Assembly (NCBI RefSeq): GCF_009659535.1
Contig: NZ_VJZZ01000001.1
Coordinates: 62,001-126,000 of the forward strand
Origin: Aggregicoccus sp. 17bor-14
Lineage (GTDB): Bacteria; Myxococcota; Myxococcia; Myxococcales; Myxococcaceae
DNA length: 64,000 nucleotides
Reading direction: 5' to 3'
Position numbers and translations under genes: made by a program. Of the stretch, positions 40,533 to 48,836 are shown one piece after another. The stretch's first letter is position 1; every line of letters starts with the position of its first letter. The notes below the pieces were generated by a model. The model ran no database searches and was not told the origin of the DNA. It was given only the letters and a program-made list of their open reading frames with translations.

Positions 40533-42269
40533 TCAGGATGCGGCGCGGCTCTCCGCGCCAGCGGCCGCGAGCGGCCCCCCCGCGGCGAGCGGCAGCGTCT
40601 CCGCGGTCTCGCGCCCGGTGACGACGCGCAGCAGGCGCTGCGGGTCCACGGGCTTCACCAGGAAGGCCTCTGCTCCGGCCTCGAGTGCGCGCTGGCGCAC
40701 GTGCGGGCGGTTGAGGCCGCTCATCACGAAGACGCGGGTGTCGCGCGTGAGGGGGTGACGCTTGAGGCCCTCGCACAGGCGCAGGCCGTCCACCCAGTGC
40801 AGCACCACGTCCAGGAGGATGGCGGTGGGCGGACGGCGGGCCACCGCGCTGTAGAGCGCGAGCTCGTCCGCGAAGGCCACGACGGTGGCTCCGGTGGACT
40901 CGAGCAGCTGCGTCATCGCCTCGCGAGCGTCCGCGTCGTCGTCCACGATGTAGTAGAGGTCCGGCTCCAGGGTGGGGATGGTGGCGGGCGCGGGCTCCAC
41001 CGAGCTGCGCAGCCAGCCTCCGACCAGCTCCCGCAGGCCCGCCCAGCGCGCGGCGGTGAGCAGCGTGTGCGGCGTGGGGGAGGGAAGACCCAGGATGCCC
41101 CCGCCGTAGACGCCCGTGGTGGGCGCGCGGCGGCGCGCCTCGAGGAAGCCTGCGGGCGCGCGGGCTCCGGCGCGCCGCAGCCACGCGAGCGAGCGCGCGC
41201 CCGCGGTGACGTCCTCGAGCAGGTCTCCCAGCCCCTCGCGCACGTAGCGGCGCTCGAGGCGCGCGGCGTCCAGGCCCGCATCCAGCAGCGCCACGGCGGC
41301 GCGGCTGCAGCTCGCGAGCGTCTCGCTGAGCCCCACCTGCAGCGGATGCCCGAGCGCCGCGGCACCCACCGCGAGCTGCCCGGGCGCGACGAGCGTGTGC
41401 CCGGGGCCGTAGGGAAGGCGGGTGGTCTCCAGCGCCGCGAGCTCGAAGCCCTCGTCCACCAGCCCGTCGCGCGCGGCCATCATCAGCGCCTGGCACAGGT
41501 CGGCCGGCTGCACGGCGGGCCCGTACGCGAGCGCGTACACGGAGCCCGCGGCGGGCAGCAGGAACAGCCCCTCCACGCCGGGAAGCGGGGCGATCCACAG
41601 CCGCGCGACGAGGCTGCGCCCCACGTTGCGGCGCAGCGCATCCCAGCGCAGCCGCGCCTGCACCGCCGGCATCGTGGGCGCGCCGCGGAAGCCCGGGAAG
41701 AAGGCGTCGCCGAGGTTGGCCCCCGCGCCCGAGGCGAGTGCCACCGCGTGGAAGCGCTCGCCGCTGCCCTGCGCGCGCACCACGAGGCCGCCGCTGCTCT
41801 TCACGGCGGCCGGGGCGTCGGGCGCGGGCGCCTGGCGCTCCACGCGCTCCACCCGGCGCGTGACGAAGCGGGCGCCCTGTGCCGCAGCGGCCGTGGCGAG
41901 TGCCTCGCGCACGCGCGCCATCCCGCCGGTGCCCTGGGGCCAGCCGTCCACCACCCAGAGGCCTCCGGGAGGCGCGGGCAGCAGCTCGTTGCGGCCCTGG
42001 GCGTGGACCTCGATGCCGCGCAGCTCCAGCGCGCGCCACTCGGGCGGCATGCGGCAGCCGAGCGCGGCGAGGCGCGAGCGGCACTCCGGGGTGAGCAGCG
42101 CCGGGGGCGCCACGGCGTCCGGGCTCCCGCCGTCGTAGACGCGCACGTCCAGCGCGCAGCCGCGCGCGCGGCCGTTGAAGAGCAGCGCCGCCGCGAGCCC
42201 CGCGCCCGCCACGCCTCCGCCGATGATCGCCACCCTCGAACCGCTGGTCAGCCTGCCCGCCGCATCCAT
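40533..42269 (-). CDS. FAD-dependent oxidoreductase fused to a response-regulator receiver domain
   Basis: A 578-residue fusion. Residues 10-425 form a FAD-dependent monooxygenase/geranylgeranyl-reductase-like domain with the dinucleotide motif VAIIGGGVAGAGLA (G17-G24) and a GQLAVGAAALGHPL segment resembling the second FAD-contact region. Residues 438-552 form a complete receiver domain: acidic D443-D445, phospho-acceptor D487, S517 and K539. So both halves look functional. This architecture is unusual; phosphorylation could switch redox activity, or the enzyme could feed a signal. ATG 42269 follows a GGAG-rich site. Confidence 0.85.
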   Translation of the reverse strand: MDAAGRLTSGSRVAIIGGGVAGAGLAAALLFNGRARGCALDVRVYDGGSPDAVAPPALLTPECRSRLAALGCRMPPEWRALELRGIEVHAQGRNELLPAPPGGLWVVDGWPQGTGGMARVREALATAAAAQGARFVTRRVERVERQAPAPDAPAAVKSSGGLVVRAQGSGERFHAVALASGAGANLGDAFFPGFRGAPTMPAVQARLRWDALRRNVGRSLVARLWIAPLPGVEGLFLLPAAGSVYALAYGPAVQPADLCQALMMAARDGLVDEGFELAALETTRLPYGPGHTLVAPGQLAVGAAALGHPLQVGLSETLASCSRAAVALLDAGLDAARLERRYVREGLGDLLEDVTAGARSLAWLRRAGARAPAGFLEARRRAPTTGVYGGGILGLPSPTPHTLLTAARWAGLRELVGGWLRSSVEPAPATIPTLEPDLYYIVDDDADAREAMTQLLESTGATVVAFADELALYSAVARRPPTAILLDVVLHWVDGLRLCEGLKRHPLTRDTRVFVMSGLNRPHVRQRALEAGAEAFLVKPVDPQRLLRVVTGRETAETLPLAAGGPLAAAGAESRAAS

Positions 42270-42312
42270 CCCGCTGTCTCCCCGCTCCAACCGTCCCCGA
42301 ACCCTGCGGTAC

Positions 42313-43371
42313 CTAGTGCCGCGCGGAGTCCGGAGACCCGCCCACGGCGACGCCGTCCACCACCACCTGATCCCTGCCCGCGCGCTTGGCCACGTAGAGC
42401 GCCGCATCCGCCGCGCGCATCAGCTCCGCCACGCTCTCGCGCGGGTGGGTCGCGGAGTGGTCCGCGATGCCCACGCTGATGCTCAGCCCGAAGGGGGCAG
42501 GGCGCCCGTCGTCGCGCTGCACGCCCACCGCCCGCAGCCCCGCGCGCACGCGCTCGGCGAACACCGCGGCCTCCGCGGCCGTCTGGTGCGGCAGCAGCGC
42601 CACGAACTCGTCCCCGCCGAAGCGCGCCGCGAAGTCCACCTCGCGCAGGTTGCTGCGCAGGTGGCCCGCGAGCGCGAAGATGGCGCGGTTGCCCACGTCG
42701 TGGCCCATGCCGTCGTTGATCGCCTTGAGGTGATCCAGGTCGATGACCACCACGGCGAGCGGGTACTGGTAGCGGCGCGCCCGCTTGAACTCCTCCTCGA
42801 GCCGCAGCTCGAGCGCGCGGAAGTTGGCGAGCCCCGTGAGCGCGTCCGTCTGCGCGAGCTCGTGCAGCTGCTGCTTCTGCGCGCTCTGGCGCAGGGCGCG
42901 CTGGATGCGCGCGAGCAGCTCTCGGGCGTTGGCCGGCTTGTGCAGGAAGTCCACCGCGCCCAGCTCCAGCCCCCGCTCCAGCGTGGCCTCGTCCTCGTCC
43001 GCGGTGAGCAGGATGATCGGCACCCGCTCCGTACGCCGGTCGCGCTGCAGCGCCTCGAGGATGGAGAGCCCGTCACCGTGCGGCAGGAAGCGATCCAGCA
43101 GGATGAGGTCCGGCAGCCGGTCGCGCGCGACGGCGAGCCCTGCGTCGCCGTCCGCCGCGGTGAGCACCTCGTAGTGCGTCTCCAGCAGCTCCGCGAGGCT
43201 CTCGCGACTCGCCTCGTCGTCCTCGACGATCAGGATGAGCGGCCGGTTCGCGCCGCTGCCCGGCCGCAGCCGCTCGCCGCGCTCTGCGCCCTCGCTGCCC
43301 CCCTGTGCCGGACCCGCACCGCCACCGGGCGCGCCAGGGCCCGCGGACGCGCGAACCGCGTTGACCGGCAT
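42313..43371 (-). CDS. receiver-GGDEF response regulator (diguanylate cyclase)
   Basis: A 352-residue protein with a 40-residue low-complexity N-terminus, a receiver domain (about 44-160; D51/D52, D93, T123, K145) and a GGDEF domain (about 170-340). The active motif is ARFGGDEF (252-256) with an REVD I-site five residues before it, so phosphorylation-controlled, product-inhibited c-di-GMP synthesis is predicted, as in single-receiver PleD-like proteins. ATG 43371 lies 390 nt from the next gene; the frame runs upstream only as shadow. Confidence 0.92.
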   Translation of the reverse strand: MPVNAVRASAGPGAPGGGAGPAQGGSEGAERGERLRPGSGANRPLILIVEDDEASRESLAELLETHYEVLTAADGDAGLAVARDRLPDLILLDRFLPHGDGLSILEALQRDRRTERVPIILLTADEDEATLERGLELGAVDFLHKPANARELLARIQRALRQSAQKQQLHELAQTDALTGLANFRALELRLEEEFKRARRYQYPLAVVVIDLDHLKAINDGMGHDVGNRAIFALAGHLRSNLREVDFAARFGGDEFVALLPHQTAAEAAVFAERVRAGLRAVGVQRDDGRPAPFGLSISVGIADHSATHPRESVAELMRAADAALYVAKRAGRDQVVVDGVAVGGSPDSARH

Positions 43372-43760
43372 GCCGCAAATGGCAGGCCGAAAGTCTCGAG
43401 TGCCACGCCCAATGGAAGCGTCCCCGCCCCCCCGTGCACCACGCACGAGGCCCGCCGTGTCCCCCGACGAGCTTCCGTTGACCTCCGCCACCTTCACCCG
43501 AGACCTCCGGCTGCCAAGACTGGACGTGCCTGTATGTGCACCCTCTCTACGGGTGAACACCGGAGCACGACGTTCGATGGGAGCGCGGCCGAGCGGGGAG
43601 CAAGCGACGTGCCGTCCCCTGCTCAGGAAAGTCGAGTCATTCCAGAAGCTTGAAAGGCCCGCTGGCCACCCTTCCGCAGAATCGGAAAGAGCTTCCAGGG
43701 GCCTCTCGGGGGAGGCGGCAAGAATTGCCGCCGGGGCGGATGTGGGCGAGGGGGCGTGGA
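43372..43760. other. intergenic region of 389 nt
   Basis: No convincing gene is seen. It holds a perfect hairpin (43714-43732) close to the end of the TPR-like gene and must carry the promoter of the receiver-GGDEF gene; I found no clear -35/-10 pair or activator half-sites. Confidence 0.6.
43714..43732 (-). terminator. hairpin after the TPR-like membrane gene
   Basis: GGCGGCAA (43714-43721) and TTGCCGCC (43725-43732) form a perfect 8-bp stem with a 3-nt loop, 28 nt after the minus-strand stop at 43761. There is no T-run behind it, so it may be an intrinsic terminator of reduced strength or an RNA-processing hairpin. Confidence 0.4.
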
Positions 43761-44507
43761 TCAGCGCCGGGTGAACTGCACCCGCCGGCCGCCACCGCCG
43801 CCGCCCATCATCTGGGGGGGCGGGGCCTCGAGGCCGAACTGCCACCACAGGGGCTCGTAGGGCTTCATCTTGAGCCGCTTGTCGTTCTGCAGCTGGGTGA
43901 GGCTGCTCTTGAGCTTCTCGTCCGCGGGGTTGGCCTCCGCGCCGCGTGCGAGCACGGCGAGCGCCTGATCCTTGTCCTTGAGCTGCAGCAGGCACCAGGC
44001 GTACGCCGCCCAGACGATGCTCTCCTTCTTGCCGGCCTTCGCGGCCGCCTCGAAGGAGGCCTTCATCGCGGGCAGGTCCTTGCGCTGGTAGTGCAGCGCC
44101 CCCTCGAGCGCCTTGGCCATGTAGTTGCGAGGGTTGGCCTTGGCCAGGTGCGGCTGGGCGCCGGCGAGATCCTTGGCCATGTAGCGCAGCATGCCGATCT
44201 GCGCGTGGATCTCCGGGCCCACCAGGAACTGCCACTTGTCCCAGACGAGGCCGGTCTCCAGCGTCTTCACCGCCCGGTCGATGCGCTGCTGCAGGTCGCG
44301 CTGGCTCGAGGGTTGCCCCTGCAGCTCCGTCTGCACGGACGTCATCAGGGCCTGCACCTTGAGCGACACGCGGCGCGCGAGGACGACGTAGGTGGCGAGG
44401 AAGACGATCACGCCGGGGACGAGGCCCGCCCAGACGGAGAAGCCCGCGAGCTTCACCAGCAGGGTCACGGCCACGCCCGCAGCCAGGGCGATGAGGAGGT
44501 TGTACAT
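43761..44507 (-). CDS. membrane protein with TPR-like repeats
   Basis: A 248-residue protein with two N-terminal membrane helices (about 3-20 and 22-44) and a helical repeat region (about 60-210) with TPR-like periodicity (AAYAWCLLQLKDKDQALAVL). The C-terminal 15 residues are GGGGGGRR-rich. It may be a scaffold; no function is assigned. It is transcribed away from tRNA-Leu. Confidence 0.78.
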   Translation of the reverse strand: MYNLLIALAAGVAVTLLVKLAGFSVWAGLVPGVIVFLATYVVLARRVSLKVQALMTSVQTELQGQPSSQRDLQQRIDRAVKTLETGLVWDKWQFLVGPEIHAQIGMLRYMAKDLAGAQPHLAKANPRNYMAKALEGALHYQRKDLPAMKASFEAAAKAGKKESIVWAAYAWCLLQLKDKDQALAVLARGAEANPADEKLKSSLTQLQNDKRLKMKPYEPLWWQFGLEAPPPQMMGGGGGGRRVQFTRR

Positions 44508-44573
44508 GGGCGACCGTTTAGCGACCCTGGACGGCGACCGCAATCTCCGGATGCACCCCGGGAGGGCGCGCGC

Positions 44574-44579
44574 TATAAG
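44574..44579 (+). promoter_or_regulatory. -10 element of tRNA-Leu
   Basis: TATAAG is 21 nt before the mature 5' end of tRNA-Leu, the expected place for a -10 hexamer, and stands out in a GC-rich surrounding. The -35 region at the right spacing is not a clear match. Confidence 0.5.
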
Positions 44580-44600
44580 GGCGACCTTCCGCGCCACGAC

Positions 44601-44686
44601 GGCCCTCTGTCGAAATTGGTAGACGAGGCGGACTCAAAATCCGCTGCGGCTGACCCCGCGTCCCGGTTCGAGCCCGGGGAGGGCCA
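44601..44686 (+). tRNA. tRNA-Leu (anticodon CAA)
   Basis: An 86-nt cloverleaf with acceptor arms GGCCCTC/GAGGGCC, an anticodon stem GCGGA/TCCGC closing loop CTCAAAA, which gives anticodon CAA, a long variable arm typical of leucine tRNA, and T-loop TTCGAGC. It reads UUG codons, uncommon in a GC-rich genome. The 3' CCA is not encoded. A37 fits MiaA modification. Confidence 0.95.
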
Positions 44687-44753
44687 CAAGCAGTCCGCCT
44701 CCGCTGGCGCGGCAGGCGATGGCGCGGCACGCAGCTGAGGGGTGGTGGCTCGG

Positions 44754-45404
44754 ATGAAGGTGCTGCTGGTCGAGGACGACGCCGGCGTGCGAGAGGGGCT
44801 CAGCGAGCTCGTCTCGGAGCAGGCGACCGTGCACGACGTGGGCAGCGTCCCCGAGGCGCTCGCCGCCCTGCGCGCCGGGGTCTACGACCTGGTCCTCACC
44901 GACCTGCGCATCGGCGGAGATCGGCTCGGCGGCCGCACCATCCTCGAGGCCGCCCGCGGCTGCCTCGTCCCGGTGGCGATCATGAGCGCCTCGGTGCCCG
45001 AGGAGGTGGAGCGCACGCTCGCCCCGCTGCACCCGGACGCGCAGCTCACCAAGCCCTTCCAGCTCGAGGACGTATTCGGCCTCGTGGAGCGCTTCCTCGC
45101 GCTGCGCACGCGCGCCCAGCAGGCAGGCGAGGCGACCCCGGCGGCCAGCGGCTGGGAGCCCCACGGCGCGCAGGCGCAGCGGCTGCGCGAGCCGCACGCC
45201 ACGTGGCTGCGGCTTGCGCCCGGAGCGCGCCTGCCCTGGCCCACCGAGGGCCACGCCTGCGGGGTGCTGGTGGTGGAGGGCGAGCTCGAGCTCAACGGCC
45301 AGCGCCGCGGGGCGGCCCAATACTTCTATGTGTCCGCCGACGGCGGCTGCGAGGCGGCCACGCGCGAGGGCTGTCTCGCGGTGTCCCTCCCGCTCGCCCG
45401 CTGA
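44754..45404 (+). CDS. receiver domain fused to a cupin-like domain
   Basis: A 216-residue protein. The N-terminal receiver domain (1-115) has D8/D9, phospho-acceptor D50, S78 and K100. The C-terminal 70 residues (WLRLAPGARLPWPTEGHACG, VLVVEGELELNG) form a short cupin-like beta barrel resembling ChrR-type anti-sigma cupin or sensor domains. This is an uncommon output for a response regulator. The start could instead be GTG 44742, four codons upstream; ATG 44754 matches the usual MKVLLVEDD opening. No kinase is adjacent. Confidence 0.85.
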   Translation: MKVLLVEDDAGVREGLSELVSEQATVHDVGSVPEALAALRAGVYDLVLTDLRIGGDRLGGRTILEAARGCLVPVAIMSASVPEEVERTLAPLHPDAQLTKPFQLEDVFGLVERFLALRTRAQQAGEATPAASGWEPHGAQAQRLREPHATWLRLAPGARLPWPTEGHACGVLVVEGELELNGQRRGAAQYFYVSADGGCEAATREGCLAVSLPLAR

Positions 45405-45412
45405 GGCTCTCC

Positions 45413-46786
45413 GTGCCCGCCTTCTGGCCCGCCCCCCATCCCGCTGCCCTGCTCGGGCGCCCCTCGCGCCGCGCGGCCACCGCCGCGCTCGAGGCGCACG
45501 TGGCGGTGCAGAAGGGCGAGCCCCTGCGCGCGGCCCTCTCCGAGGCGCTGCGCGAGGCGCAGGGGCTCGGGGGCCAGGAGCGGCGCTACGCGGCGCTCGT
45601 CACCCGCGAGCTCTCGCGCCACCAGCGCCTGCTGGACCTGGCGGCGCGCGCGCTCGGCCATGCGCCCGGCAAGCTGGGGATGATCGAGGATCACGCCCTG
45701 GTGCGCTACACCCTGTGGCGGCGGGTGCTGTGCGGCGAGGACTGGAAGCGCATCGGGCCCGAGGTGAAGCTGCCCGGCCCCATCCGCCCCCGCACCCTCA
45801 AGGATGACTTCCTCGAGCGGCTCCTGAGCACGCCCCTGCCGGAGCTGCCGCCCGGGGTGGAGGCGCCGCTGGACCGCATCGCGAGCCGCCACTCCTTTCC
45901 CACCTGGTTCGTGGAGCGGCTCGCCCCGCGGCTCGGCGAGGGCGAGCTGGAGGCGCTGCTCGCGGCCCTCAACGAGGAGCCGGGGCTCACCTTCCGCGCC
46001 CGTCCGGTGACGGAGCGCGAGGCGCTGCTCGCGGCGCTCGCCGAGGAGGGCGTGGCGGCGGAGGCGATACCCGCCGCGCCGGGCGCCCTGCGCATCACGG
46101 ACGCGAGCCACCGGGTGTTCGAGACGCGGGCGATGAAGGCCGGGCGGCTGCAGGTGCAGGACGTGGGCAGCCAGCTCATCGCCGAAGCCTGCGGGCCCCT
46201 GGGCGGCGAGGGCGGCCTGCAGGGGCGCACCGTGGCGGACGTGTGCGCGGGGGCGGGCGGCAAGACGCTGGCGCTGGCGGATGCCGTGGGGCCCTCGGGG
46301 CGGGTGCTCGCGGGAGACCGCTCCCGGCGCCGGCTCGCGGACGCACGCGAGCGGGTGCGCGAGCTGGGCCTGCGCAACGTGTCCTTCCCGCATCCCTTGC
46401 CCCTCGGCAGCGCCGACGTGCTCCTGGTGGACGCGCCCTGCAGCGGCTCCGGCTCGCTCGCGCGCGAGCCCGACCAGAAGTGGAAGCTCACCCCGAAGGC
46501 GATCCTCGAGTTCCAGAAGACGCAGCTTGCGCTGCTGCAGGAGGTGGCGGCCGCGGCGCGCCCCGGAGCGCTCATCGTCTACGCCACCTGCTCGGTGCTC
46601 TCGGAGGAGAACGACGAGGTGGTGCAGCGCTTCCTCGCGCAGGCGCCCGGCTTCGCACTCGAGCCGCTCGCGCCCGTGTACGGGCCCGAGCGCGCGGCGC
46701 TGCTCTGTGACGGGCCCTTCCTGCGGGCCCTGCCGCCGCGGGTTCCGGGCGGAGGCTTCTTCGCCGCGCGGCTGCGCAAGGGCTGA
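45413..46786 (+). CDS. RsmB/NOP-family RNA cytosine methyltransferase
   Basis: A 457-residue protein with an N-terminal NusB-like RNA-binding domain (about 15-130) and a C-terminal Rossmann methyltransferase (about 240-455). The two cysteines of the m5C mechanism are present: DAPCSGSG and YATCSVLSEEN. This is the RsmB layout, which methylates C967 of 16S rRNA. GTG 45413 lies 8 nt after the previous stop, with GAGG in front. The frame continues upstream as shadow. Confidence 0.93.
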   Translation: MPAFWPAPHPAALLGRPSRRAATAALEAHVAVQKGEPLRAALSEALREAQGLGGQERRYAALVTRELSRHQRLLDLAARALGHAPGKLGMIEDHALVRYTLWRRVLCGEDWKRIGPEVKLPGPIRPRTLKDDFLERLLSTPLPELPPGVEAPLDRIASRHSFPTWFVERLAPRLGEGELEALLAALNEEPGLTFRARPVTEREALLAALAEEGVAAEAIPAAPGALRITDASHRVFETRAMKAGRLQVQDVGSQLIAEACGPLGGEGGLQGRTVADVCAGAGGKTLALADAVGPSGRVLAGDRSRRRLADARERVRELGLRNVSFPHPLPLGSADVLLVDAPCSGSGSLAREPDQKWKLTPKAILEFQKTQLALLQEVAAAARPGALIVYATCSVLSEENDEVVQRFLAQAPGFALEPLAPVYGPERAALLCDGPFLRALPPRVPGGGFFAARLRKG

Positions 46787-46986
46787 GCCGGGCGGGGCCC
46801 CGACGGGTCGGTTGCTCCCGCCGCCCCTCGGGGCGCCCAAGCGCGCGAATCGCCGTCCGGTGCAGGGCAGGGGGAAGGAAAACGCGGCGCCGTGCATTCA
46901 GCACTGGCATCGGGAGAAAAGAAGCGGTAGAAGAGCGCCGCTTTCGACGCAACGGCGCGCCCCCCATGGCGCGCTGGAGAAGAGAA

Positions 46987-47059
<73 letters not shown>

Positions 47060-47067
47060 CAGTAAGG

Positions 47068-47104
47068 AAGGCCCGCTCGGGAAACCGGGCGGGCCTTTTG
47101 CTTT
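47068..47104 (+). terminator. intrinsic terminator of tRNA-Ala
   Basis: AAGGCCCGC pairs with GCGGGCCTT (9 bp); after a T-G wobble the stem continues CGG/CCG and closes with a GAAA tetraloop, followed by TTTTGCTTTT. It is the clearest intrinsic terminator in the window and lies 9 nt after the tRNA. Confidence 0.9.
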
Positions 47105-47201
47105 TCCGGGCTCCGCGCGAAGGCACCGCCCCAGACGAAAACGGGCGGCCCTCGCGAGGAGAGCCGGCCGTCCGGATGGCATGAGCCGTCGGGCTCCGGG
47201 G

Positions 47202-48125
47202 CTACTTGCCCGCGAAGATGGCCATCACGTCCTTGAGCAACTTCACCGACTCGTCGTGCGGGCGCTGGAAGGCGTTGCGGCCCATGATGGAGCCGAAGCC
47301 GCCACCCTGGTGGATCTGGCGGATCTCCTCCATCAGCTCCGGCGTGCCCTTCGCCTCGCCGCCCGAGAAGATGACGATGCGCTTGCCGTTGAAGGCCGAG
47401 AGCACGACGTTCTTGATGCGGTCGGCCATCGTCTTGGTGGGGATGTTGAACTTCTCGTAGACCTTCTTCGCCTCGGGCTGCTCGAGGAAGTCCTTGGGCG
47501 GCTTCACCTTGATGATGTGCGCGCCGAGCTGCGCGGCGATCTGCGCGGCGTAGGCGACCACGTCGATCGCGGTCTCGCCGTCCTTGGACAGCTTGCTGCC
47601 GCGCGGGTAGGCCCAGAGCACCGTCGGGAGGCCGTAGCTCTTCGCCTCGGCGATGATGTCGCGCAGGTTCTCGTACTGCTCGTTGCGGGCGCCGGAGCCC
47701 GGGTAGATGGTGTAGCCCACCGCGACGCAGCCCAGGCGCACCGCGTCCTTCACGGAGCTGGTCACCGCCGAGTTGGGCTCGCCCACGTTGCCCAGCGTGT
47801 CCGAGTTGTTGAGCTTGAGGATGAGCGGGATCTCACCGGCGAACTTGCCGGCGGTGATCTCCAGCGCGCCCAGCGGCGCCGCGTAGGCGTTGCAGCCCGC
47901 GTCGATGGCCAGCTGGTAGTGGTAGTCCGGATCGTAGCCCGCGGGGTTGGGCTGGAACGAGCGGTGCGGCCCGTGCTCGAAGCCCTGGTCCACCGGGAGG
48001 ATGACCATCTTGCCGGTGCCGGCGAGGGTGCCCGTGTTGAGCAGGCGGGCGAGGTTGGTCAGGGTGCCCGGGTTGTCGGAGGGGTACCAGGACAGGATCT
48101 GCTTCACGCGGTCGGTGTAAGCCAT
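47202..48125 (-). CDS. class I fructose-bisphosphate aldolase (DhnA/FbaB type)
   Basis: A 307-residue Schiff-base aldolase of the archaeal-type class I family. It cleaves fructose 1,6-bisphosphate to triose phosphates. VILPVDQGFEHGP near the start and the IIKVKPPKDF strand, where the Schiff-base lysine is expected, fit the family, and GSIMGRNAFQRP is a phosphate-binding loop. ATG 48125 has AGAGGAG before it. It is a single-gene unit between the tRNA terminator and a small exported-protein gene. Confidence 0.92.
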   Translation of the reverse strand: MAYTDRVKQILSWYPSDNPGTLTNLARLLNTGTLAGTGKMVILPVDQGFEHGPHRSFQPNPAGYDPDYHYQLAIDAGCNAYAAPLGALEITAGKFAGEIPLILKLNNSDTLGNVGEPNSAVTSSVKDAVRLGCVAVGYTIYPGSGARNEQYENLRDIIAEAKSYGLPTVLWAYPRGSKLSKDGETAIDVVAYAAQIAAQLGAHIIKVKPPKDFLEQPEAKKVYEKFNIPTKTMADRIKNVVLSAFNGKRIVIFSGGEAKGTPELMEEIRQIHQGGGFGSIMGRNAFQRPHDESVKLLKDVMAIFAGK

Positions 48126-48250
48126 CGGCTCCTCTGGGGATCGGCGCGGGGGCGCCTGATCGAGAATGTTGCGCCGATTGTGCAGACCCCGCCCCGTCCG
48201 GCAAGGAGATCTCGCGATTTGTACGCGGCCCGCGTTGCCCTCCCTACAGC

Positions 48251-48817
48251 CTAGGGAGCCCGGGCCACCACCTTGAGCGGCCAGGTACCCAGGGGCTGGC
48301 CCGCCACGCGCACCAGCACGGAATAGGTGCCCGGGCCGCGGCACTCGGTGGGATCCCAGTCGACCGTGTACTCGGAGACCTCGCCCTGCACGCCGGTGAA
48401 GGAGAGCGTGCCCGAGGCGCTCATCGCCGTGTCGCCGCGCGCATCCAGCACCACCACGTCGATGGGGGCCGTGCGCCGCGCGCTGCTGCGCACCTTCACG
48501 CGCGTGCTGAAGGGCTCGGTGCGCAGGGGGCTGCCCGTGAGCGCAACCTCCGAGAGCGCGCCGGTCTGCCGGGCGCCCTTCATGTGCTGCACGCCCAGCA
48601 CCTCGAAGCGCTCGTCCACCGCGCGCACCTGGGGGCCGGCGGGCTCGGGGGCGGAGCGGCTCGCAGAGAGCTCCTCGCCCTTGGGCAGGGCGCCGAGGCC
48701 CGTGAGCCCCAGCGAGGGGACGGACATGGGCGGCTTCTTCGCCTTGGCTTTCGGCTTCTCGGCGAGGACGGCCGAGGAGCAGAGCAGGGCGGCGACCACG
48801 AGCAGGGCAGGGCGCAT
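48251..48817 (-). CDS. exported hypothetical protein
   Basis: A 188-residue protein with a signal peptide (about 1-19, ending AVLAEK) and a basic Lys/Pro stretch, then a beta-rich domain with a final segment resembling an Ig-like fold (VSEYTVDWDPTECRGPGTYSV). One Cys in the mature part. No known family. It is 19 nt after the GNAT-like gene and may belong to the same transcript. Confidence 0.75.
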   Translation of the reverse strand: MRPALLVVAALLCSSAVLAEKPKAKAKKPPMSVPSLGLTGLGALPKGEELSASRSAPEPAGPQVRAVDERFEVLGVQHMKGARQTGALSEVALTGSPLRTEPFSTRVKVRSSARRTAPIDVVVLDARGDTAMSASGTLSFTGVQGEVSEYTVDWDPTECRGPGTYSVLVRVAGQPLGTWPLKVVARAP

Positions 48818-48836
48818 GGGCGCCAGTCTAGCCCTC

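Noticed and set aside
43372-43450. possible sigma54 promoter before the receiver-GGDEF gene
   Set aside because: TGGCAC is present on the minus strand, but no GC at the -12 spacing follows.
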